A stretch of 64,000 nt of DNA from Nostoc punctiforme NIES-2108 (GCA_003326195.1 LXQE01000075.1:137999-201998); one strand, 5' to 3'. Counted from the stretch's first letter, positions 1-8,754 are shown. The notes: generated by a model not told the origin, from the letters alone. Made by a program: numbers and translations.

Positions 1-134
1 GGTGCAGGCGCAGGTGCTGGTGCAGGCGCGGGCGCAGGTGCAGGTGCAGGTGCAGGTGCAGGTGCAGGTGCAGGTGCAGGCGCTGGCGCAGGTGCTGGCG
101 CAGGTGCTGGCGCAGGTGCAGGCGCTGGCGCAGG
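1..134. repeat. Hexanucleotide Pro-Ala coding microsatellite (second tract)
   Basis: Near-perfect repetition of GGTGCA/GGCGCT-type hexamers, read on the minus strand as alternating Pro and Ala. It extends past the window start, so its true length is unknown. It is likely prone to slippage in multiples of 6 nt, which would keep the frame. Confidence 0.9.
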
Positions 135-1025
135 TTTTATACTAGTTTCATCTAGTGATGTACCGTACTGAAAACGGATGTTGCCAATCTTAGTGATGTC
201 AAAGTCGGAGGTTAGCCCTGATAGCAAGAAAGTAGCTGAACTTTGAACAAAAGTCCCAGAACTGACCGCTGGATTTGCATCATTAGCGTAACCACTGATG
301 ATGCCGTAATTGAATTGCTGTCCACCACCACCTTGGAAAATGCCTAAGCCAGCTGTACCGAGACCGTAGTGTTGGTCAATGCCAGGAAGTCCTCCAGTAT
401 TACTCGTGTTTGGCAATTTCCATTCCTTTAGAGCTAGAAGATCAACATTTTTTGTAGTGGTAGAGCCTGCGCTTGAGGTTACTGTCTGAGCTAGAGCCGA
501 AACCAGCGATAAGTTGCTTAGGGCAGAACCAGCATAGTCCCAGAAGACTGATGTCAGAACATCAGAAGGGTTTGAAATTCCTACAGAAGAATTGTTAGCC
601 AGGGTCAGTGACAATAAACCATTGTCTAGGTAATTAAAGAGGACTGACGCTGCCAGAGGATCATTAGATTTGTCGTAGGTATTGGTTCCTGTAGCTGAAA
701 AACTTATAGACCCTAAACTCTTGGGTGCTGGCGCTGGTACAGGCGCAGGCGCTGGTGCTGGCGCAGGCGCTGGCGCTGGTACAGGTGCTGATGCAGGTGC
801 TGGCGCTGGTGCAGGTGCTGGCGCAGGTGCAGGCGCTGGTGCTGGTGCAGGCGCTGGTGCTGGCGCTGGTGTATTTTTGTTGCTGTTACCATTACCGTTA
901 CCGTTACCGTTGCCGTTGCCGTTACCGGCCTGTGCTTGAGGTATTTGTGATCCTAAAGCTAAGGTGAATGATAATAGACCACAAGTTATATAACCAACTA
1001 CTTTTTTTGAATATAGTTGAGACAT
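1..1025 (-). CDS. Secreted surface protein with Pro-Ala repeats, C-terminus off the window (partial)
   Basis: Read on the minus strand from ATG at 1025, the frame is open to the window edge (341 codons, no stop). Residues 1-33 form a signal peptide (KK, a hydrophobic core, then an A-Q-A cleavage-like end). A Gly-Asn repeat follows, then a first Pro-Ala tract (about residues 52-100), a non-repetitive domain of about 195 residues rich in Ser, Thr, Asn and Gly, and a second Pro-Ala tract running off the edge. A secreted protein with a Pro-Ala stalk before its C-terminus resembles exosortase (PEP-CTERM) substrates, and the middle domain (ending in a D-I-T-K-I-G-N-I-R-F-Q-Y-G-T stretch) resembles the XDD family of exosortase-dependent proteins. 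The sorting signal itself would lie outside the window, so that class is inferred. Confidence 0.6.
   Translation of the reverse strand, partial: MSQLYSKKVVGYITCGLLSFTLALGSQIPQAQAGNGNGNGNGNGNGNSNKNTPAPAPAPAPAPAPAPAPAPAPAPAPASAPVPAPAPAPAPAPAPVPAPAPKSLGSISFSATGTNTYDKSNDPLAASVLFNYLDNGLLSLTLANNSSVGISNPSDVLTSVFWDYAGSALSNLSLVSALAQTVTSSAGSTTTKNVDLLALKEWKLPNTSNTGGLPGIDQHYGLGTAGLGIFQGGGGQQFNYGIISGYANDANPAVSSGTFVQSSATFLLSGLTSDFDITKIGNIRFQYGTSLDETSIKPAPAPAPAPAPAPAPAPAPAPAPAPAPAPAPAPAPAPAPAPAPA
726..868. repeat. Hexanucleotide Pro-Ala coding microsatellite (first tract)
   Basis: The same hexamer type as the tract at the window start, with a few Val/Ser-type variants. It encodes the proximal Pro-Ala stretch. 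An adjoining run of GTTACC-type hexamers (about 885-930) encodes the Gly-Asn repeat just after the signal peptide. Confidence 0.85.
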
Positions 1026-1475
1026 TTAAATCAAACCTCTTTGTCTTAAACAAGATATGGAAAAGCTTCTCAATTAATGATGTTTATACGAGCGTTATAG
1101 ACATCATTTGCTGATCTAAATTGGCACAACCAAAAGAGATGCAGCATTGTTTTTTTAAAGCTTCATCAAAATTTTAATAGAGGATAAATAAATGACCTAT
1201 TTGCAATTAATTTACAGTGATCAAGTATTTATACCATGAAAAGTATGTTCATTAAATTAGGTGATTATTCTAGTTTTAATTAATAGATTAAATCTAGATT
1301 TTAAAATTATAAATAAATTACTTAAGTAAGTACAGATAGATTATTTCTAATTCAATTAAAGATATTACTCAGAAAGTCGATTGGCTATGAGTTTGCAATA
1401 AATTAAGTAAGCCGATCGCCTTACCTAAAGTTAAATATTCATGGTGGTAGTATACAGGAATTATACTGAATTTGC
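1026..1475. other. Intergenic region, AT-rich
   Basis: No convincing gene or RNA seen. It carries the upstream region of the Pro-Ala surface protein and the downstream region of the oxygenase gene. It is very AT-rich, with a lone GCCGATCGCC near 1412. Confidence 0.6.
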
Positions 1476-2357
1476 TTATCGACGCACCCAGCCATTGATA
1501 GTAAATCGACTATCTCCAAAAGCTTGAGAGGGACAATTCACAGGCAGTACTTCGTGCATATCACGGCTGAGGAAGAATACAATGCTGTTGTTGCGAGGTT
1601 CGACTGTTTTGAATGTCTCAGCATTTACATATACGTTATTTTCAATTTTGCTGTCGTATATCAACAATTCACCACCAGAAAATGATTTTGGTTCTTGATA
1701 AAAATAATAAACGTATGTTAATTCTCTAGTAGCCGTATCTGGACTGCCATTGTCATTATGAAGTTTGTAATAGTTACCATCATTATGTGCAGTTAGTTGG
1801 CTTTCAACTTGTGATACAGAAAATAATGGTAAGTTTAATTTGCTCATGATATCAGGAATCATTGCTTGAATTCTCTTTAATATCAGTTCAGAAAATTCAG
1901 GAAATGAGTAGATAACCATTGATTGGCGATAGTTAATATCCTTTGTAGAAGTATTGCTTGGCAAGAAGTCCGACTCTTTATCTAGAACATATGTGAGTAA
2001 GTGTTTGTGTTCTTCTGGTTGAAGAAAATTATCTATTTGTATATAATCAGAAGCCAAAATATAATCATTTTGAAGTTGTATTTCCTCTGATTGCTGTACA
2101 AAGATTGGGGGTTCTGTAACGACGCCTATAAGATGTTCGCTAGGAAAACACAAAACAGAGCGACCTTCATTGATGGGAATTTGGAATAAATTCTGTAACT
2201 CAGATTCTTGTTTGTAAGCATGAGCCACAACTGTTGTTAAAAGGCTATGCAGTAAAGGTGCATCCGATTTTAAATAAACGGTATATTGATGTCCTCCAGT
2301 TAAAAGAAGCTGTACTTTGATATCTTTCGACTCAAATGGCTGTGAAGCTAATTGCAT
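1476..2357 (-). CDS. 2OG-Fe(II) oxygenase (prolyl 4-hydroxylase-like)
   Basis: A 293-residue protein. The C-terminal half (about 100-293) has the double-stranded beta-helix signature of 2-oxoglutarate/Fe(II) dioxygenases of the prolyl 4-hydroxylase type: an H-x-D iron motif at His200/Asp202, the distal His at 268 in R-D-M-H-E-V, and Arg284 in S-R-F-T-I-N-G-W for 2-oxoglutarate binding. The G-G-E-L-L-I-Y-D strand is also typical. The N-terminal 100 residues are a separate domain I do not recognise. Substrate is unknown; such enzymes hydroxylate peptides or small molecules. No signal peptide, so cytoplasmic. Transcribed alone. Confidence 0.8.
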   Translation of the reverse strand: MQLASQPFESKDIKVQLLLTGGHQYTVYLKSDAPLLHSLLTTVVAHAYKQESELQNLFQIPINEGRSVLCFPSEHLIGVVTEPPIFVQQSEEIQLQNDYILASDYIQIDNFLQPEEHKHLLTYVLDKESDFLPSNTSTKDINYRQSMVIYSFPEFSELILKRIQAMIPDIMSKLNLPLFSVSQVESQLTAHNDGNYYKLHNDNGSPDTATRELTYVYYFYQEPKSFSGGELLIYDSKIENNVYVNAETFKTVEPRNNSIVFFLSRDMHEVLPVNCPSQAFGDSRFTINGWVRR

Positions 2358-2753
2358 ATACTTTTCTTTATATAATGTTGATAAATGAGATAACTCTAAA
2401 AGTCATTCTGAAAGGTTAATACATTACTTACAGAAGATTTAAAGTTGTAAGGTACACAAGCTAAGTCTGTTATCCAGATATCAAGTGTGTTTTACTCCTG
2501 TTAGCGCAGCGGGGCGTAGCCCATTCTGAATTCTGCTGTAGAAAATTAATTAAGAACAAGTTCAATGCTTAAATCTTTATACGTCATTAGAATTTATTTT
2601 GTGAATAAATTCTATTAATGTATGAGTTATAAACAGAAAAATACCATTAATCAATTGTTCTAGCACGTCTTTTCTAATATTGTCATTCAGCAAATTCCAC
2701 ATAACCCGATAAAGCTTTAGTAAAGTAGAAATATCTATTATTTTCAATAAAAA
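2358..2753. other. Intergenic region with a fragment of a dispersed repeat
   Basis: AT-rich non-coding DNA. Around 2501-2530 there is a GC-rich island (GCGCAGCGGGGCGTAGCCCA) of the short dispersed repeat type common in Nostoc genomes. No open frame with coding character was seen. Confidence 0.5.
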
Positions 2754-2781
2754 ATGCCATAGTTACTATTAACTACGGCAT
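2754..2781 (-). terminator. Hairpin terminator after hflX
   Basis: ATGCCaTAGTTA-ctat-TAACTAcGGCAT forms a 12-bp stem with one mismatch and a 4-nt loop. On the minus strand it is followed by a T-rich run (TTTTTTATT). It lies 34 nt past the hflX stop, and the TTTT on the plus side makes it potentially bidirectional. Confidence 0.75.
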
Positions 2782-2814
2782 TTTCAACTAAAAATTAAAA
2801 ATTTATTTCAGTAT

Positions 2815-4560
2815 TTACTGGGAATCAACAGCGTATTCAATCAGCTTGGCAAGGCGCTGACGTAGGGTTTCTAATCCTAAACGCTGACTTGCAGAAATAA
2901 ATACCGCGAGGGGGAATTCTTCTCTAGCTAGGGCTAGTGTCTCACTATTGGCTTGATCGATCTTGTTAAAAATCACTAGCGCCGGGCCAGGAGTTATTGG
3001 CATTTGTGCCAAAATTTCTCTGACTGAGCGAATATGACGCAACCAAGCAGGGTGAGACAAATCCACCAAGTGTAGTAGGGCATCGGCTTCTGTGACTTCC
3101 TCCAAGGTGGCGCGAAAGGCATCCATTAACGATGCAGGCAGTTCGTGTATAAACCCTACTGTATCTGTAATCAGAATTTCCTGATGTTCATTGGTTTCGC
3201 CATAAGGAATTACCAGGCGGCGGGTGGTGGGATCGAGAGTGGCAAATAACTGGTCGGCTGTATAAACTTCTGCATTCGTGAGAGCATTCAGCAAAGTGGA
3301 CTTGCCAGCGTTGGTATATCCAACTAAAGCGACTGAAGGAACTTCTCGATGCTGCCGTCGCTGCCGTAACCGCGAACGATGGGCTTGCAACTGAGTTACT
3401 TCTTTTTGCAGTCGGGAAATGCGCTGCCCAATGGCACGGCGTTCAGTTTCCAGTTTGGTTTCACCAGGGCCACGAGTCCCAATACCACCACCCAATCGCG
3501 ACATGGTGCGACCTCTACCAGCCAGTCGCGGTTGCATGTATTCTAACTGTGCTAGTTCTACTTGCAATTTACCGGCACGAGACTGGGCACGTTGGGCAAA
3601 GATATCCAAAATCACTTCGGTACGGTCAACTACCCGGATACCAATTTGCATTTCTAAGTTGCGGACTTGGGAGGGTGAGAGGTCGCGGTCGAAGACAACG
3701 AGGTTGACTCCTAGTGTTTGGGCAGTTAGGGCAATTTCTTGCACCTTACCTTCGCCGACTACAGTTTGGGGATGAACGCGTGATCGCTTTTGTTGTATTG
3801 TCTGTAATACATCTCCCCCAGCAGTATCAACTAAACGTGCCAATTCTACTAGGGTGTCTTGGAATTGTAGGGGAGTCATCTCACTGGTCATCAGCCCCAC
3901 AATCAGCACGCGATCGTGGTCAGCATCAACTTCCTGGGCGATAAATTCGCGCTGGAATTCCGCTTCCAGATTTTCTACCAAGTCTACTAAATCTTGGTCT
4001 GCCAGATCGTCCAAGTCCAGAGGTGGCGATATATTCCAACTTGGGGTTTGGATTTGGCTTTCCCCTATCTTGGGAGCAGCAGGACTAGTAATCAGGGTGC
4101 GAGAGTCTTGGGGTGTCAGATGAGCTAGATAAGCTTCTTTCACATACCCAGTTGCACCGCCTCCCCGCCGTGTAAATCCCATTCCGGTAATATTTAGGAC
4201 AACTAGGGCATCTAAGCGTTGCAGTGCCATTGCCGTGAGTGCCGCTTCATTGGGCGGTTCTGGCTTGAGATGGGTGGCAATACAACGAATACCACTGAGT
4301 CGTTCTGCACCGTAACGGGGCAATTCCATCGGTGGTATTTGCGTTTGACGCGGTGTGCCTACCCCGACGCGAATAACTTGTCCGCGACGGTTGATGTAGG
4401 CGCACACAGGCTGATTGACTTCTGTGCTAATTGCTGCCAGACGCTGGGAAAACTCAGGCGTGGTGATGCGATCGCCTGGTATGCGCTGGTGATACAGCCG
4501 CTGTAGTTGCTTCAGCTGGCTGGACTTCAGACCTTGGAGATTTCCAAAAATAGTTTCTAT
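2815..4560 (-). CDS. hflX: GTPase HflX (ribosome rescue/splitting factor)
   Basis: HflX-family translational GTPase that binds the large ribosomal subunit and splits stalled ribosomes. The G domain is complete: Walker A G-Y-T-N-A-G-K-S-T, D-T-V-G-F (G3) and N-K-I-D (G4). It is preceded by the HflX N-terminal domain and a glycine-rich linker (S-R-L-G-G-G-I-G-T-R-G-P-G-E). A cyanobacterial N-terminal extension of about 150 residues is present. A GTG at 4407 would give 530 residues, but family-like sequence (ETIFGNLQGLKSSQ) continues upstream to 4560, where the expected Met codon reads ATA. An in-frame TAA stands two codons before that ATA. The start is therefore unresolved: ATA or ATT for the full N-terminus, or GTG at 4407. 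A hairpin terminator lies downstream. Confidence 0.9.
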   Translation of the reverse strand: METIFGNLQGLKSSQLKQLQRLYHQRIPGDRITTPEFSQRLAAISTEVNQPVCAYINRRGQVIRVGVGTPRQTQIPPMELPRYGAERLSGIRCIATHLKPEPPNEAALTAMALQRLDALVVLNITGMGFTRRGGGATGYVKEAYLAHLTPQDSRTLITSPAAPKIGESQIQTPSWNISPPLDLDDLADQDLVDLVENLEAEFQREFIAQEVDADHDRVLIVGLMTSEMTPLQFQDTLVELARLVDTAGGDVLQTIQQKRSRVHPQTVVGEGKVQEIALTAQTLGVNLVVFDRDLSPSQVRNLEMQIGIRVVDRTEVILDIFAQRAQSRAGKLQVELAQLEYMQPRLAGRGRTMSRLGGGIGTRGPGETKLETERRAIGQRISRLQKEVTQLQAHRSRLRQRRQHREVPSVALVGYTNAGKSTLLNALTNAEVYTADQLFATLDPTTRRLVIPYGETNEHQEILITDTVGFIHELPASLMDAFRATLEEVTEADALLHLVDLSHPAWLRHIRSVREILAQMPITPGPALVIFNKIDQANSETLALAREEFPLAVFISASQRLGLETLRQRLAKLIEYAVDSQ

Positions 4561-4755
4561 AGGCGTTTATGACCAGTTAAATGGCCCCCCGAATCCTTAT
4601 ATGTCTATTTTACAACAGGGTTTAGGCTCCTATCTCTCTCTTTTGAGGGATGCGTTAGGAATTAGTTCACGGTGGGTATTTATTTGACACTATTTTGGTG
4701 GTAGTAACTCACAAATCGAGCAATGCTAACAACACGCGCCGCTTTAGAACAAAAT

Positions 4756-5262
4756 TTAAGGATCTATTTCACCAGTTTGTTGAAGCGCAAAATTGATAAT
4801 AGTTTCACTTAGCCTAATTCCACGAGCAATCATTCTGTCAATTGCTTGTTTAATATCAATAGGGTATCCTTCTCGGTGTGCGCGCAACAAAATACCGATA
4901 GTACCTGTAATAGAAAGACCGCTTAACCTAGCAACTCGTCTACCAGCAGATTCATCAATGCAAACGGTCTGTATATTTTCATTGAGCGCAAGTTGGATAA
5001 CAGAAGATTCTCCTAAATCTAAAGAATTAAGTAAGAACGGAGAAATATTAGTTAAGGGCATTTGCGATTTTTGTAGCCAATCTGCATCCTCAAATTCACT
5101 TACCGCAAATCCGCTTGCACCTCCAGCAAGTATTTCTTGACAAACTTCAAAGGGAACCAAAACCTGAGTATACAAAGATTGAAGTATTCTTAAATCTCCT
5201 ATTGCCGCTATTATAGAAATAAGTGGTGCTGTATTGATAACAATTATATTAGTTTCAAGCAT
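4756..5262 (-). CDS. DUF3368 PIN-like toxin
   Basis: A 168-residue protein of the DUF3368 family, a PIN-fold nuclease group usually paired with UPF0175 antitoxins. It has an N-terminal V-I-N-T-A-P-L strand (Asn where PIN proteins usually have Asp), the acidic L-G-E-S-S-V-I helix and the C-I-D-E-S-A-G-R-R motif, together the expected metal-site set. It overlaps the 3' end of the antitoxin gene by 8 nt, implying a coupled operon. RNase activity is inferred from the family. It looks intact. Confidence 0.8.
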   Translation of the reverse strand: MLETNIIVINTAPLISIIAAIGDLRILQSLYTQVLVPFEVCQEILAGGASGFAVSEFEDADWLQKSQMPLTNISPFLLNSLDLGESSVIQLALNENIQTVCIDESAGRRVARLSGLSITGTIGILLRAHREGYPIDIKQAIDRMIARGIRLSETIINFALQQTGEIDP

Positions 5263-5506
5263 TCGCTAAATCAGATAGAAGTTCCTCTTCTGTTAAATCA
5301 ATCATCGCTACATCGTAACGGTGTAAATTAAGTAAAAAAGTTACCCTATCTATACCTGCTAACTGTGCAGCTAAACCAGAAGAAATGCGTTTCATTTCAA
5401 ATAGTTTAACTGCCATTGCCATTTTTGCTTCTTGTTCAAACTGTTCTCGCGTTTGCTGTAAGGCATCTGGTAAAGTTTCTGGATAGTCAATTTTAAGTTG
5501 TGACAT
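5255..5506 (-). CDS. UPF0175 family antitoxin
   Basis: An 83-residue protein with the UPF0175 pattern: an N-terminal segment (Y-P-E-T-L-P-D-A-L), a helical region, then a helix-turn-helix-like S-G-L-A-A-Q-L-A-G-I-D-R-V-T-F and a C-terminal Y-D-V-A-M-I-D-L-T-E-E-E-L tail. It lies directly upstream of and overlaps the DUF3368 toxin gene, the standard order for this TA type. It probably binds DNA and neutralises the PIN partner. Confidence 0.8.
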   Translation of the reverse strand: MSQLKIDYPETLPDALQQTREQFEQEAKMAMAVKLFEMKRISSGLAAQLAGIDRVTFLLNLHRYDVAMIDLTEEELLSDLANA

Positions 5507-5600
5507 GATTTTATCAGGATGTTAGCTTTTAATTTTAGTTAGTATTTTCTGTGGAAGTATGAAGGCGATCGCTACATCGCTACATCTATAGCTACACTTT

Positions 5601-7469
5601 TTATTTAATTAAAATTTGAAGGCGTTCATCTTCCCTAATACAATCAAAATCTGAGTCAGTTTTTGCCATCTTACGATACTCGTCACGATTTATGTTGATA
5701 GCCTGTTGTAGATTTTCAAGTGCTAATTCGACATTTATCTGTGAAGCATAACAGCAAGCCTTGTTGTACCAAGCTGTATGATTATCAGGTTTAATCTCTA
5801 TAACTTGATCAAAACTGGTAATAGCTTCTTCATAGCGCTCTAACTTCATTAGTGCAAAGCCTTTATTAGACCAGGCAACGTAGTTATCATAGTTAAATAC
5901 GATAGCTTTGTTGAAACTTTCTATAGCCTCCTCATATTGACCTAAGTAATAAAGCGCAAAACCTCGATTTACCCAGGTTAATTCAAAATTAGGTTTAATT
6001 TCAAGAGCTTTATCAAAATTTATAAGAGCTTCTTCGTATTGTTCTAAATCATATATTGCAGAGAATTGTTTGTTATTAATATCGCCATGTATAAACCCAA
6101 TTTCTAGGGCTTTTTCATAAATAGCAATCATTCCTTCAGAAGAGTATTCTTTAAGCAATAAATAGCCTCGGTTGTTCAAAGATTCGTAGTGTTCAGGTTG
6201 TATTTCTAGTACTTTGTCAAAACTGGCGATCGCTTCAGCATAACGAACTAAGCTATATAAAGTGTAACCTCGATTTTTCCAGGTATCGTGGTAGTCTGGT
6301 TTAATTTTCAATACCTTATCGAAGGATGTGATCGCTTCTTCATTGCGTCCTAAATTAAATAGCGTAATGCCCTGATAATACCAAGCTTCGTGATAATCTG
6401 GTTTAAATTTTACAGCTTGGTCATAGGATGCGATCGCTTCTTCATTGCGTCCTAATTTGCCTAGCACATTGCCCCGATTGTTCCAAGTTTGGTGGTCATC
6501 AGGTTTCAATTTTAGTACTTGGTCGTAGGATGCGATCGCTTCTTCATTGTGTCCTAAATTAAATAGCCTAATGCCCTGATAATACCAAGCTTGGTGGTCA
6601 TCAGGTTTCAATTTCAGTGCTTGGTCGTAGGATGTGATCGCTTCTTCATTGCGTCCTAATTTGCGTAGTACATTGCCCCGATTGTTCCAAGCATAGTGAT
6701 AATCAGATTTAATTTTCAGCCCTTGGTCGTAGGATGCGATCGCTGTTTCATATTCCTTGGCAGTGATTAGTAAATCTCCCATTTCAAACAGTAAACTTGC
6801 TTTACGACCCTCCGGCTGATGTTTTTCTGTCAGCAAGTCTTGAATTTCCAAGACTTTATCAATTTTTTGTTCTGGACTAAGTTTCAAATATTCTTCATAG
6901 TTTCCTTCTAATAGCAAGCGATTTGATTCTTGTTCTACCACTTCTGGCGTTGTCGGTAATTCAAATACCCCAGAAAGCCAATCAAAAAAATCTGGTGCGC
7001 GATGGATAAAATAGTTGATTGAAAATGAACGTAAAAGAAAAACAAAACTAATGGGAAAATCATCTCTAAAGCGTTCTCGCTGTTGGTTTAAGTGATTCAA
7101 AATATGCGGTACACTGGTTAAATTGCTAAATTGACCTCCAGTAATTTCACCAAAACTTCTTTTTTCATACTTATATAAAGAATATTCCAGACCTTTAATT
7201 AATAAAATATCAACTTGCTTGTCTTTAACAAACTCTGCTACCAGCTGATATAAATTATCAATCGCCTCAATCAAGCGCAAAACTGCAATCTTCTTCTGCG
7301 GAATCTCTTGGGGAAGTTTGATAATAAAATTGTCTGCTTCCACAGGTGTAGATTGGACAAAAAACAAACCAAATCCTGATTTCCGCTTCAGTGCGCGAAG
7401 CAAGTCTTGATAAGCTTCTTCTGGTTCTGGGGCTAAATCATCATCCCAATCACTTAAATTTGAGCTCAT
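5601..7469 (-). CDS. Tetratricopeptide-repeat protein with an N-terminal NTPase-associated domain
   Basis: A 622-residue protein. Residues 1 to about 190 form an alpha/beta region without a P-loop (F-G-L-F-F-V-Q-S, V-D-I-L-L-I-K-G-L-E, F-V-F-L-L-R-S strands), like the degenerate NTPase-like module seen in front of cyanobacterial TPR arrays. About ten TPR units follow, each built on A-W-x-N-R-G-N-x-L-x-x-L-G-R-N-E-E-A-I-A-S-Y-D-Q. Several repeats are nearly identical in DNA and carry GCGATCGC at the E-A-I-A codons, so the array can recombine. It overlaps the upstream ATPase-like gene by 4 nt (ATGA), so the two are translationally coupled and probably act together. Cellular role unknown; cytoplasmic. 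Confidence 0.8.
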   Translation of the reverse strand: MSSNLSDWDDDLAPEPEEAYQDLLRALKRKSGFGLFFVQSTPVEADNFIIKLPQEIPQKKIAVLRLIEAIDNLYQLVAEFVKDKQVDILLIKGLEYSLYKYEKRSFGEITGGQFSNLTSVPHILNHLNQQRERFRDDFPISFVFLLRSFSINYFIHRAPDFFDWLSGVFELPTTPEVVEQESNRLLLEGNYEEYLKLSPEQKIDKVLEIQDLLTEKHQPEGRKASLLFEMGDLLITAKEYETAIASYDQGLKIKSDYHYAWNNRGNVLRKLGRNEEAITSYDQALKLKPDDHQAWYYQGIRLFNLGHNEEAIASYDQVLKLKPDDHQTWNNRGNVLGKLGRNEEAIASYDQAVKFKPDYHEAWYYQGITLFNLGRNEEAITSFDKVLKIKPDYHDTWKNRGYTLYSLVRYAEAIASFDKVLEIQPEHYESLNNRGYLLLKEYSSEGMIAIYEKALEIGFIHGDINNKQFSAIYDLEQYEEALINFDKALEIKPNFELTWVNRGFALYYLGQYEEAIESFNKAIVFNYDNYVAWSNKGFALMKLERYEEAITSFDQVIEIKPDNHTAWYNKACCYASQINVELALENLQQAININRDEYRKMAKTDSDFDCIREDERLQILIK

Positions 7470-8314
7470 GAAATTTTTGCTATGGCTTCTTTAAATTCTG
7501 GAATTCCTTGAATCAATGGATGAATATCATACCAACGCTGCATCTCTCCATCATCATCCAAATAGCGGTATTCTAAAAGACAGCGATTATACATTAAACT
7601 CCGATACAAGTCATCATTAATAATGCGCTTAGAACAAGACACTTCCGCTAACAGACACCATTGATGATTTTCCACAGTGCGGCGATAAGTATCTCTGGCT
7701 TGAGTAATTGCTCGTCGCACCGCCTTTTCTGAAACAGGTAATTCTTCAGTGCGTCCAATGGCATCTTGAGTTAACAATAGCAAATTCCTCACATGACCTC
7801 CACTCATCAAGCACAGTCTGTCTAAGGTTTGGGGACTATCAAAAATTTCTTTCTCTAGTGATAGTTCGGGTGCAATTTGGCGAACTCGTTTGTTAATTAC
7901 TTCTTTAACTTTCTTGAGTCCTGGCTGATAAATGTCTCCCTTGAGAGTGTTTACCATAATCATTGGCAAAATTTGGGAGTCGCCGTAGATATCTCTGAGG
8001 TCAGTTGCTCTGGTAGAATAGACCATTGAAATGGGGACAGTGTAAATCAAATGGCAATCTAAAGCTTGGAGTTGTTCGCTGCGGTCTAAAAAGACTTCTT
8101 CATAGTTGGTGCGATCGCCGTCTTTAACTAACACCATCCGGTCTAAGTTATCGACAATTACCGCCAGTTGAGTTTTACCTTTAGGTAAATGCTGTTTTGC
8201 ATCCACCAGAAACTCATTTAACACCTGAATTAAAGTAACGGTGTGGGGATCGATTTTTTGGCGAATCTGTTGGCGTAATTCGGGAACAGCTCTGAAAGGG
8301 TAATGTGGTTTCAT
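7466..8314 (-). CDS. P-loop-less ATPase-like protein, probably N-terminally truncated
   Basis: A 282-residue protein resembling the C-terminal two thirds of a cyanobacterial STAND/AAA-type ATPase. It keeps a Walker B-like strand (L-A-V-I-V-D-N-L-D-R-M, about residues 49-60), a following beta strand (L-I-Y-T-V-P-I-S) and a winged-helix-like C-terminal part, but it has no G-x-x-x-x-G-K-S/T anywhere. An in-frame stop lies 11 codons before the ATG, followed by repeat DNA, so the P-loop exon-equivalent is absent. The loss probably accompanied insertion of the repeats upstream. It is coupled by a 4-nt overlap to the TPR gene downstream. It may be a relic or a non-catalytic subunit. Confidence 0.6.
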   Translation of the reverse strand: MKPHYPFRAVPELRQQIRQKIDPHTVTLIQVLNEFLVDAKQHLPKGKTQLAVIVDNLDRMVLVKDGDRTNYEEVFLDRSEQLQALDCHLIYTVPISMVYSTRATDLRDIYGDSQILPMIMVNTLKGDIYQPGLKKVKEVINKRVRQIAPELSLEKEIFDSPQTLDRLCLMSGGHVRNLLLLTQDAIGRTEELPVSEKAVRRAITQARDTYRRTVENHQWCLLAEVSCSKRIINDDLYRSLMYNRCLLEYRYLDDDGEMQRWYDIHPLIQGIPEFKEAIAKIS

Positions 8315-8369
8315 ACGAAAAAAGAAAAATACATAAGTCTTGATTTATCGTTTTGTGACATAGCTTTTT

Positions 8370-8740
8370 ACCCTTCTCCAAACCTCTCCCCGAAACGGAG
8401 AGAGGCTTTGAAACCCACTTTTAGTTTTTCTGTGGTTGTATGAAACCACCCTGCTTCCCTACCAGGAAAGCTACGGTGTACACACAAGTCGAAGTAGTCT
8501 GTCAAGGAATAATTGACGAGTCCATTCTTTGTAGAGACGGCGATTTATCGCGTCTGTCTTACGTGTTAGTCTTTTAGACGCGATAAATCGCATCTCTACA
8601 TGAGGGGTTTCTGGCTTATCCCAAGGGTATTGGGATAAAACTAGTGACTTGTGTGTACACCGTAGACCAGGGAAGGGGGAGAATTCAAAGCCTCTCTCCT
8701 AAAAGAAGAGAGGAATGGAAGTGAGGTTTCCAAATCCCGT
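8370..8740. repeat. Composite dispersed-repeat region
   Basis: The outer parts (about 8372-8420 and 8672-8740) are oppositely oriented copies of the common cyanobacterial 'CTCTCC...GGAGAGAGGCTTTGAA' repeat. Nested inside them is the MITE-like element at 8471-8665. No coding sequence. The whole block separates cofG from the truncated ATPase gene. Confidence 0.65.
8471..8665. mobile_element. MITE-like element with 20-bp terminal inverted repeats
   Basis: The ends are perfect 20-bp inverted repeats: CTACGGTGTACACACAAGTC at 8471-8490 and its complement at 8646-8665. The element is 195 bp, too short for a transposase. The flanks ACCAGGAAAG (8461-8470) and ACCAGGGAAG (8666-8675) match at 9 of 10 positions and may be a target-site duplication. 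An internal hairpin (8530-8600) is made of the separate GTAGAGACG...CGTCTCTAC repeat. Confidence 0.7.
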
Positions 8741-8754
8741 TAAAAGTCAGGTTC

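Noticed and set aside
682..967. Plus-strand frames with Gly-Ala or Leu-Val repeats
   Set aside because: They are the complement of the Pro-Ala tract. The minus frame has a signal peptide, non-repetitive domain and correct extent; the plus frames do not.
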